Program-made: the position numbers and the translations under genes | Notes under the pieces: model-generated | What the model was told of the DNA's origin: nothing | What the model saw: only the letters and a program-made list of their open reading frames with translations | Databases searched by the model: none | In this document: positions 1 to 6,255 of the stretch, in pieces | How the letters are laid out: each line of letters begins with the position of its first letter | Numbering within the stretch: position 1 is the first letter of the stretch | NCBI GenBank assembly: GCA_035342635.1 | Contig: DAOQXO010000012.1 | Location: 1-38,933 of the forward strand | DNA from: CADEFQ01 sp035342635 | GTDB lineage: Bacteria > Pseudomonadota > Gammaproteobacteria > Steroidobacterales > Steroidobacteraceae | Reading direction: 5' to 3' | Length of the DNA: 38,933 nt

Positions 1-2139
1 GAGCGCGGCTTCCAGCAATCCAAGAACGTCGAGCAGCGCCTCGGGCGCCTGTACACCGACTTCGCGATCGCAATCGCGCTCGTGATGCTGACGCTGGTGC
101 CGCTCGGCTGGCGCGCGGCGGGTATCGTCATGGTGGCGATACCGCTGTCGCTCGCGTTCGGCATCGCGATCCTCTACCTGATCGGCTACTCGCTGAACCA
201 GATTTCGATCGCCGGCTGTGTCGTCGCCCTCGGACTGCTGGTCGACGATTCGATCGTGGTGGTCGAGAACATCGCGCGCCATCTGCGCATGGGACTCGAT
301 CGCACTGCCGCGGCGCTCGCGGGCACCCGGCAGATCTTCGTCGCGATCCTCGGCTGCACCGCGACGCTCATCTTCGCCTTCCTGCCGCTGGTCATGCTGC
401 CCGGCACGGCCGGCAAGTTCATCCGCGTGCTGCCGGTGACCGTCATCGCAACGATCACCGGCTCGCTCATCGTGGCGCTGTTCGTGATCCCGTTCCTCGC
501 GAGCCGCCTGCTGCCGCGCGATGCCGCGCAAAGCGGCAACCCGGCGCTCCAGCGCGTGATGGGGGCGATCCATCGCTACTACCGCCCGGCACTGCACTAC
601 TGCCTCGCCAGGCCGCGCGCCACCGTACTGGTCTCCATCGGCGGATCGCTCCTGCTGTCGGCCGCGCTGGTGCCGCTGATCGGCTCGAGCCTGTTTCCGA
701 AGGCGGACACGCCGCAGTTCCTGATCCAGGTCGAGGCGCCCGCGGGCGCGAGCCTCGAGGCGACCGACGAGGCCCTGCGCTTCATCGAAGCGAAGCTACG
801 ATCGACGCCTGCGGTCAAGGGCTGGTTCACCAACGTCGGCCACGGCAACCCGCAGATCTACTACAACCACATCACGCGGCGCGACGCGGCGAATTTCGGC
901 GAAGTGTTCGTGCAGCTGACGCACTACGACACGCATGAGACGCCGCGTACGCTCGAGGCGCTGCGCACTGCGCTGCGCGACTATCCGGCGGCGCGCATCT
1001 ACGTGAAGGAGTTCGTCAACGGTCCGCCGATCAGCGCACCGATCGCGGTGCGCGTCGTCGGCCGCGACCTCGAGGCGATCGAGGCGCTCGCCGGGCAGGT
1101 GCAGCGACTGATCGAGGCGACGCCCGGCACGCGCGACGTGCAGAACCCGCTCGAGGTGGCGCGCACCAACCTGCGCCTCGCCGTCGACGCGCAGAAGGCG
1201 AACCTGCTCGGCGTGCCGACCATCGAGTTCGACCGGGCGGTGCGCCTGTCGGTGGAGGGCCTGCCGGCCGGCAAGTTCAAGGATCCGGACGGCGAGCAGT
1301 ACGACATCACCGTGCGCACCGCGGTTGGTACGCGCGCGGACCTCGCGAGCCTCGGCGAAGTGCGCGTGCCGTCACTGTCCGGCGCGCTGCTGCCGCTGTC
1401 GCAGCTCGCGACGCTGCAGTTCGAGAAGGCGCCGGTCGTGATCCAGCGCTATGACCGCGAGCGCTCGGTGACGATCGATGCCGACGTGCAGGCCGGCTAC
1501 AACACCGCGAAAGTCACGGCCGACGTGCGCCGCCAGCTCGATGCGATGGACTGGCCGCGCGGCTATCACTACAAGCTCGGCGGCGAGGCCGAGTCGAGCC
1601 AGGAGGCCTTCGGCGGCATCGGCATCGCGGTCATCGTCGCGATCTTCGGCATTTTCGCGATCCTGGTACTCGAATTCGGCAACTTCAAGTCGACCCTGAT
1701 CGTCCTGACCGTCGTGCCGCTCGGCGTGCTCGGCGGGCTGCTGATGCTGCTCGCGACCGGCAATTCCATCTCTTTCACCGCGAGCATCGGCTTCATCGCG
1801 CTGATCGGCATCGAGATCAAGAATTCGATTCTGCTGGTCGATTTCACCAACCAGCTGCGTGCGGATGGCGTAGCGCTCGACGAGGCGATCGAGCAGGCCG
1901 GCGAGATCCGCTTCCTGCCGATCCTGCTGACGACGCTGACAGCGATCGGCGGCCTGCTGCCGCTCGCCGTGCAGAACATCGGCCTCTACTCGCCGATGGC
2001 GTGGGTGATCATCGGCGGCCTGATATCGTCCACGCTGCTCGCGCGGCTCGTGACACCCGTGATGTACAAGCTCGCCCCGCCGGCGATCGCCCCGGCGGGT
2101 CAGCCCATCAGGCCGAGCACGAGACCCATGACCGTGTAG
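1..2139 (+). CDS. RND-family multidrug efflux permease (AcrB/HAE1 type), 5' end missing
   Basis: This is the inner-membrane proton/drug antiporter subunit of a tripartite RND pump. The reading frame is open from base 1, so the gene begins before the window; about 712 residues are visible of the usual 1,020-1,050. The visible part starts just before the transmembrane segment carrying the paired aspartates (LLVDDSIVVVEN, codons at 244-249), which match AcrB D407/D408 of the proton relay. It continues through the second porter domain (about 700-1600) and the C-terminal membrane bundle. The relay lysine is present in GIEIKNSILLVDF (codon 1819-1821), matching AcrB K940. The C-terminal tail is short and Pro/Arg-rich and overlaps the convergent DUF1761 gene by 40 bp. 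The adaptor and outer-membrane partners, if linked, lie to the left. Substrate cannot be predicted. The family call is firm. Confidence 0.95.
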   Translation, partial: ERGFQQSKNVEQRLGRLYTDFAIAIALVMLTLVPLGWRAAGIVMVAIPLSLAFGIAILYLIGYSLNQISIAGCVVALGLLVDDSIVVVENIARHLRMGLDRTAAALAGTRQIFVAILGCTATLIFAFLPLVMLPGTAGKFIRVLPVTVIATITGSLIVALFVIPFLASRLLPRDAAQSGNPALQRVMGAIHRYYRPALHYCLARPRATVLVSIGGSLLLSAALVPLIGSSLFPKADTPQFLIQVEAPAGASLEATDEALRFIEAKLRSTPAVKGWFTNVGHGNPQIYYNHITRRDAANFGEVFVQLTHYDTHETPRTLEALRTALRDYPAARIYVKEFVNGPPISAPIAVRVVGRDLEAIEALAGQVQRLIEATPGTRDVQNPLEVARTNLRLAVDAQKANLLGVPTIEFDRAVRLSVEGLPAGKFKDPDGEQYDITVRTAVGTRADLASLGEVRVPSLSGALLPLSQLATLQFEKAPVVIQRYDRERSVTIDADVQAGYNTAKVTADVRRQLDAMDWPRGYHYKLGGEAESSQEAFGGIGIAVIVAIFGIFAILVLEFGNFKSTLIVLTVVPLGVLGGLLMLLATGNSISFTASIGFIALIGIEIKNSILLVDFTNQLRADGVALDEAIEQAGEIRFLPILLTTLTAIGGLLPLAVQNIGLYSPMAWVIIGGLISSTLLARLVTPVMYKLAPPAIAPAGQPIRPSTRPMTV

Positions 2140-2495
2140 GCCACGGTGTGGTGCCCGCCGTTGATCAGGAAGTGGCGCAGGCTGCGGCGCTCGAACAGGT
2201 AGTCGACGCCCTTGCCGAACGCGACCCAGAAGAGGCCCGCGGCAAATCCGGCGCCGGCGCCAAACTGCACGCCCGGGCTCGGGCCGAGGAACATGTGGAA
2301 CACGAGCGTCGACAGCAGGGTCAGCACGAAGGCCGAACCGAGGATCCTGCCCATGTTGCCTTTGGCGAGGTCGGTGTCCGATATGCCGATCTCGCGCTGC
2401 CACGCCTTCGCGAACAGCAGCGGGGAATACCACACCGCGCCGACCAGGAATGACGCGATCGCCGCGACGGCGACGGCCAGCCAGTTGATTTCCAT
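2100..2495 (-). CDS. DUF1761 small integral membrane protein
   Basis: A 131-residue protein of the DUF1761 family, whose function is unknown. It has about four hydrophobic segments; the first carries the family's typical pattern of a small-residue helix followed by GAVWYSPLLF and KAWQRE. A later GKGVDYLFERRSLRH stretch sits between helices, and a small-residue helix closes the protein. I chose the ATG at 2495 because a GAGGGG ribosome-binding site lies about 7 bases upstream. A longer frame to 2585 has no such signal and only adds a non-hydrophobic leader. The gene appears monocistronic, is divergent from the dehydrogenase at 2615, and its last 40 bp overlap the end of the RND gene on the other strand. 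Confidence 0.85.
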   Translation of the reverse strand: MEINWLAVAVAAIASFLVGAVWYSPLLFAKAWQREIGISDTDLAKGNMGRILGSAFVLTLLSTLVFHMFLGPSPGVQFGAGAGFAAGLFWVAFGKGVDYLFERRSLRHFLINGGHHTVAYTVMGLVLGLMG

Positions 2496-2614
2496 CAGCG
2501 TACCCCTCGTTGAACGGTTGTCATGCGCTGAAGAGCCAAAATTCACGCTACGCCCGGACCCCGGGGCTGTCAACGCAGGTAGCATTGCGCCGACTTGCCC
2601 GCCCGGAGATTCTC

Positions 2615-3589
2615 TTGCGATCCGTGTTCCTCGACTACGCCACCGTCTCGGCGAACGATCTCGACGCCTCGGGACTCGCGCGCGCCTGCCCGAACCTTGA
2701 GTTTTACGATGTCACGCCCCCGGGGGAGGTCGCCGGCCGCATCGCCGGTGCTGCGATCCTGCTGGTCAACAAGGCGCGCATCACGCGCGAGCTGATCGAG
2801 GCGACGCCCACCCTGCGCCTGATCGCGCTCGCTGCGACCGGCACCGACAATGTCGACCTCGCCGCGGCCCGCGAGCACGACGTCGCCGTGTGCAACATCC
2901 GCGACTACTGCACGCCCTCGGTCGTGCAGCACGTGCTGGGCGCGATCCTCGCACTGACCCATCGCTATGCCGATTACTCGCGCATCGTGACCGACGGCCA
3001 CTGGGGGGAGAGCCCGCAGTTCACGATGCTCGACTTCCCGATCCGCGAGCTCGGCGGGCGCACGCTCGGCGTCGTCGGCTACGGCACGCTCGGTCGCGCG
3101 GTCGCGCGTGCCTGCGAGCAGGCGCTCGGCATGCGGGTGCTCGTCGCGCGCCGCGAAGGCGGCCCCGGCCGCGTCGGTGAGGCGGACACGGACGCCCGCG
3201 TGCCGCTCGACGCCCTGCTTCGCGTGGCCGATGTGCTGACGCTGCACTGTCCTCTGACGCCGGCGACGCGCGGCATGATCGGCGCGGCGCAGCTGGCCAT
3301 GATGAAGCCCGACGCCGTGATCGTGAACACCGCGCGCGGCGCGCTGATCGACGTGCAGGCGCTCGCCGATGCATTGCGTGCGGGCAGGCTCGGCGGCGCG
3401 GCCATCGACGTGTTGCCTGAAGAGCCCCCGGTGTCCGGCAGTCCGCTGTTCGCGCCCGACCTGCCGAACCTGATCGTCACGCCGCACACGGCCTGGGCGG
3501 CGCGCGAGTCGCGCCAGCGGGCACTCGACCGGATGGCGGAGAACGTGGCGGATTTCCTGGCCGGCGGACAGCTCGGCCGCGTCGTGTAA
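2615..3589 (+). CDS. D-isomer-specific 2-hydroxyacid dehydrogenase (hydroxypyruvate/glyoxylate reductase-like)
   Basis: A cytosolic NAD(P)-dependent 2-hydroxyacid dehydrogenase of 324 residues, the normal family length. The nucleotide-binding loop GYGTLG is at 155-160. The catalytic triad is visible as R241 (in TARGALID), E270 (in LPEEPP) and H291 (in TPHTAW). The substrate-binding ALAATGTDNVD loop is around 71-81. I chose the TTG at 2615 because GGAG lies six bases upstream and the product then starts directly with the first beta strand (RSVFLDYA). The frame is open further upstream to 2510, but that leader is not family-like. GTG at 2624 is an alternative start. Overall features resemble glycerate dehydrogenase/hydroxypyruvate reductase, but substrate cannot be fixed from sequence alone. 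It stands alone and converges on the Nudix gene with a 32-base gap. Confidence 0.9.
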   Translation: MRSVFLDYATVSANDLDASGLARACPNLEFYDVTPPGEVAGRIAGAAILLVNKARITRELIEATPTLRLIALAATGTDNVDLAAAREHDVAVCNIRDYCTPSVVQHVLGAILALTHRYADYSRIVTDGHWGESPQFTMLDFPIRELGGRTLGVVGYGTLGRAVARACEQALGMRVLVARREGGPGRVGEADTDARVPLDALLRVADVLTLHCPLTPATRGMIGAAQLAMMKPDAVIVNTARGALIDVQALADALRAGRLGGAAIDVLPEEPPVSGSPLFAPDLPNLIVTPHTAWAARESRQRALDRMAENVADFLAGGQLGRVV

Positions 3590-3621
3590 CGGGGTCGCAG
3601 CGCGGGGTCGCCGGCGCGGCC

Positions 3622-4062
3622 TCAGTCGTGCGTGCCGAGGCCCAGTACGATGCCGCGCGCCCACTCGAGCACGGGCGCGACGCGCGGCGAAACGAGGTCG
3701 AGCGCTTCGTCGAAAGTCACCCAGCGCCATTCGTGGTGTTCGGGCATGCCCAGGTCGGCATTCACGGGCAGCGTGACGCGCGCAGTGTGCGTCTGCGCGA
3801 TGTAGTAGCGCGCCACCTTATTGCGGGTGTAGGGACCGGTGTCGCGGTAGAGGTCACCCCAGGTGAACTCGAGGTCGTCGATCGCGGATTCCTCGCGCAC
3901 TTCGCGGCGCGCGGCGGCGTGCGGCTCCTCGCCGGCCTCGACCATGCCCTTGGGAAAATCCCAGCTTCGATATGCGCGCAGCAGCAGGAACAGCCAGCTG
4001 TCCCCGTCGCGGCGCACGACGACCACACCTGCCGACAGGCGTGGCGCCCGGTTCGCGTTCAT
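3622..4062 (-). CDS. Nudix hydrolase (diadenosine-tetraphosphatase-like)
   Basis: A 146-residue Nudix pyrophosphohydrolase. The Nudix box runs G39-x5-E45-x7-R53-E54-V-x-E57-E58-x-A60-I61; the only departure from the canonical pattern is alanine for the last glycine. The metal-binding REVREE core is intact. The N-terminal half (SAGVVVVRRDG, FLLLRAYRSWDFPKG) resembles bis(5'-nucleosyl)-tetraphosphatases of the NUDT2/MutT group, which hydrolyse Ap4A-type alarmones. This assignment within Nudix is tentative. The gene lies 15 bases downstream of ahpD on the same strand, so it is probably transcribed with ahpC-ahpD. That placement would fit a role in clearing stress dinucleotides or damaged nucleotides during oxidative stress, but this is inferred from position only. 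Confidence 0.85.
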   Translation of the reverse strand: MNANRAPRLSAGVVVVRRDGDSWLFLLLRAYRSWDFPKGMVEAGEEPHAAARREVREESAIDDLEFTWGDLYRDTGPYTRNKVARYYIAQTHTARVTLPVNADLGMPEHHEWRWVTFDEALDLVSPRVAPVLEWARGIVLGLGTHD

Positions 4063-4077
4063 CGTTGGCGGAGCATA

Positions 4078-4611
4078 TCAGCCCTGGGCCGATTCGAGCA
4101 CTCCGGCAACGGCGTGGATCACGGCGGCGATCCGCACCGAGCTCTGGATCGTCTCGCGCGTCACGCCATGCTCGCGCAGCTTCTTTTCGTGGGACTGGAT
4201 GCACAGGCCGCAGCCATTGACCGCGGAGATGGCGAGCGACAGCAGCTCGAAATCGAGCTTGTCGATGCCGGGGTTACCGATGACGTTCATGCGCAGGCGC
4301 GCCGGCATGGACTGGTACTCGCCGTCCTCCACGAGGTGCAGGAACCGGTAGTAGATGTTGTTCATGCCCATGATCGCGGCAGCCGCGCGCGCGCCATTGA
4401 CGTCGGCATCGTCGAGATGCTCGCGGGCGAGCGCCTCGATGTCGCGCGCAAAGGCGGGGTTGCGCGCAGCGACCGCCGTCGCCAGCGCGACCGACCACAA
4501 CTGCTTGACGCTGAGCCCTGGCGCCCCCTGCGTCGTCAGTACCGAACCGAGGTTCAGCTTCAGGTCGCGGGCGTAGTCGGGGATGGCGTCACGAATGGTG
4601 TCGAGGCTCAT
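4078..4611 (-). CDS. ahpD: alkyl hydroperoxide reductase D (AhpD-type thiol oxidoreductase)
   Basis: A 177-residue AhpD of the carboxymuconolactone-decarboxylase fold, which acts as adaptor reductant for mycobacterial-type AhpC. The active site is present: E122, the CxxC pair C134/C137 (NGCGLCIQSHE) and H141. Spacings match M. tuberculosis AhpD (E118, C130, C133, H137). The histidine inside the mycobacterial CxHC motif is leucine here. The start at 4611 has GGAG about 8 bases upstream. It lies 93 bases downstream of ahpC on the same strand, and a strong potential hairpin occupies that gap. Partnership with the adjacent AhpC is expected from known ahpC-ahpD pairs: AhpD is reduced by a lipoamide system and then reduces AhpC. 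Confidence 0.93.
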   Translation of the reverse strand: MSLDTIRDAIPDYARDLKLNLGSVLTTQGAPGLSVKQLWSVALATAVAARNPAFARDIEALAREHLDDADVNGARAAAAIMGMNNIYYRFLHLVEDGEYQSMPARLRMNVIGNPGIDKLDFELLSLAISAVNGCGLCIQSHEKKLREHGVTRETIQSSVRIAAVIHAVAGVLESAQG

Positions 4612-4652
4612 GGTGCGTCTCCGGGTGCAGCGAATCCGTCAACAGGGAGGTT

Positions 4653-4697
4653 GGGCGGGGGCGAAAGACCCGGGGGGCTGGTCTTCCGCGTCCGCCC
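4653..4697 (-). terminator. two-part hairpin between ahpC and ahpD (possible attenuator or processing site)
   Basis: Inverted repeats GGGCGG (4653-4658) / CCGCCC (4692-4697) enclose a second pair AAGACC (4665-4670) / GGTCTT (4680-4685) with a 9-base loop. It lies just after the ahpC stop and before the ahpD ribosome-binding site. There is no T-run, so it is more likely a partial attenuator or an RNA-processing or stability element than a full terminator. Confidence 0.35.
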
Positions 4698-4704
4698 TCA
4701 CTCA

Positions 4705-5244
4705 TCAGGCAGCCTTCAGGGTTTCCTCGCCCTTCTGCCAGTTGCAGGGGCACAGTTCATCGGTCTGCAGCGCGTCGAGCACGCGCAGCACTTCGTCCGG
4801 GCTGCGGCCGACGTCGAGGTCGGTCACGTAGACGAAGCGGATCACGCCCTCCGGATCGACGATGTAGGTCGCGCGCTGCGCCACGCCGACAGCCGGGTCG
4901 ATGATGCCGAGCTCGCCCGACAGCTCACGCTTGAGGTCGGAGAGCATCGGGAACGGCAGGTCCTTCAGCTCTTCCTTTTCCCTGCGCCAGGCGAGGTGGA
5001 CGAACTCGTTGTCGATCGAGACGCCGAGCAACTGCGCGTCGCGCGCCTTGAATTCCTTGTCGAGCTTGCCGAAGGCGGCAATCTCGGTCGGGCACACGAA
5101 AGTGAAGTCCTTCGGCCAGAAGAACACCACCTGCCACTTGCCCGTGAAACTGTCGTTCGTGAACGGCTTGAACGCGGTCGCGACGTCGTTCGAGACGACG
5201 CCGGTCAGCGAATACTGCGGAAACTTCTGCCCGATACCCAACAT
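4705..5244 (-). CDS. ahpC: peroxiredoxin AhpC (mycobacterial type)
   Basis: A 179-residue cytosolic peroxiredoxin that reduces H2O2 and organic or peroxynitrite peroxides. The peroxidatic cysteine is C51 in FTFVCPTEI. Two C-terminal cysteines, C165 and C167 (ELCPCNW), match the three-cysteine arrangement of M. tuberculosis AhpC (C61, C174, C176), which is recycled by AhpD rather than AhpF; the adjacent ahpD agrees with this. The start at 5244 is preceded by GGAG about 10 bases upstream. The gene is divergent from oxyR across 104 bases containing a strong OxyR operator. A weak -35-like element (plus-strand 5305-5310) abuts the operator edge, 18 bases from a -10-like element (plus-strand 5281-5286). 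This is the usual layout for OxyR activation. Confidence 0.95.
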   Translation of the reverse strand: MLGIGQKFPQYSLTGVVSNDVATAFKPFTNDSFTGKWQVVFFWPKDFTFVCPTEIAAFGKLDKEFKARDAQLLGVSIDNEFVHLAWRREKEELKDLPFPMLSDLKRELSGELGIIDPAVGVAQRATYIVDPEGVIRFVYVTDLDVGRSPDEVLRVLDALQTDELCPCNWQKGEETLKAA

Positions 5245-5309
5245 GGTCTGCTGCTCCGTTTATTGCCAAAGGACGGCGCCATTCTTGGTGACGCCGAGCC
5301 ATACATCCA

Positions 5310-5346
5310 ATGAATTGATTCAATAATTGTGATAGCCTGCCTCTAT
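5310..5346. promoter_or_regulatory. predicted OxyR operator between ahpC and oxyR
   Basis: Four tetranucleotides occur at exact 7-base spacing: ATGA (5310-5313), CAAT (5321-5324), ATAG (5332-5335) and CTAT (5343-5346). The E. coli OxyR consensus is ATAG-N7-CTAT-N7-ATAG-N7-CTAT; 13 of 16 positions match and the oxyR-proximal half is perfect. The site ends two bases before the oxyR start codon. That position predicts autorepression of oxyR and activation of the divergent ahpC. The match is seen in the sequence; the regulatory roles are inferred from known OxyR behaviour. Confidence 0.75.
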
Positions 5347-5348
5347 CG

Positions 5349-6248
5349 ATGAACCGCCTGAAGCTGAAGGACCTCACCTATCTCGTCGCGCTCGCCGACC
5401 AGCGGCACTTCGGCCGCGCGGCCGAGGCCTGCAACGTGAGCCAGCCCACCCTGTCGGCGCAGCTGAAGAAGCTCGAGGCGGGCCTCCGGGTGCAGCTGGT
5501 CGAGCGCGGCAGCCGGCGCGTCGCGCTCACCGCCGCCGGTCAGCGCATCGTCGAGCGCGCGCGCGCGATGCTCGAGGCGGGCGATGACATCCTCGAGATC
5601 GCGCGCAGCTTCAGCGATCCGCTGGCCGGCCGGCTGCGCCTCGCGGTGCTGCCGACCATCGGGCCTTACCTGCTGCCGCGCGTCACTCGGCGCCTGCGCA
5701 AGGCGCTGCCGCGACTCGAGCTGATGCTCTACGAATACCAGACCGCGCCGATGCTCGAGCGCCTGCGGGGCGGGGAGATCGACGCCGGCATCCTCGCCCT
5801 GCCGGTCGACCTCGACGGGCTCGAGGCGAGGCCGCTCTATGACGAGCCGTTCGTGCTGCTCGCGCCCACCGGGCATCGCCTGGCGCGCGGCGGAAGCGTG
5901 CGCACCAGCGATCTCGCCGGCGAGACCGTGCTGCTGCTCGATGACGGCCACTGCCTGCGCGACCAGGCGCTCGACGTGTGCAGTCGCGTCGGCATGCACG
6001 AGAAGCAGGATTTTCGCGCGACGAGCCTCGAAACGCTGCGGCAGATGGTCGCCGCCGGTGTCGGCATCACGCTGCTGCCCGAACTCGCCACGCGCGGCGC
6101 CTATGCGGCCGCGCGGGGCACCGTCGCACGTCCGTTCGCCAGGCCGGCGCCGGTGCGCACGATCGGCATCGTGTGGCGCAGGAGCAGTGCGCGCCGCGCG
6201 GCCATCCAGGCGGTCGCGGACATCATCGGGGCACACGCGCTGGCATAA
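5349..6248 (+). CDS. oxyR: OxyR, peroxide-sensing LysR-type regulator
   Basis: A 299-residue LysR-family transcription factor that senses H2O2 by forming an intramolecular disulfide. The winged helix-turn-helix occupies residues 1-60 (YLVALADQRHFGRAAEAC, SQPTLSAQLKKLE). The redox cysteines are C202 and C211 in DDGHCLRDQALDVC, nine residues apart and in the same context as E. coli C199/C208. The downstream FRATSLETLRQMVAAG block and the GITLLPEL motif also match OxyR. The start at 5349 gives an N-terminus in register with E. coli OxyR, but no Shine-Dalgarno is visible because the OxyR operator occupies that position; the message may be leaderless or have a very short leader. The lipase-CHAT gene begins 7 bases after its stop, so the two are probably co-transcribed. 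Confidence 0.96.
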   Translation: MNRLKLKDLTYLVALADQRHFGRAAEACNVSQPTLSAQLKKLEAGLRVQLVERGSRRVALTAAGQRIVERARAMLEAGDDILEIARSFSDPLAGRLRLAVLPTIGPYLLPRVTRRLRKALPRLELMLYEYQTAPMLERLRGGEIDAGILALPVDLDGLEARPLYDEPFVLLAPTGHRLARGGSVRTSDLAGETVLLLDDGHCLRDQALDVCSRVGMHEKQDFRATSLETLRQMVAAGVGITLLPELATRGAYAAARGTVARPFARPAPVRTIGIVWRRSSARRAAIQAVADIIGAHALA

Positions 6249-6255
6249 TCCCTCT

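Noticed and set aside
3628..5313. 561-codon plus-strand frame across ahpC, ahpD and Nudix genes
   Set aside because: The minus-strand genes carry full catalytic motifs; the plus frame has none.
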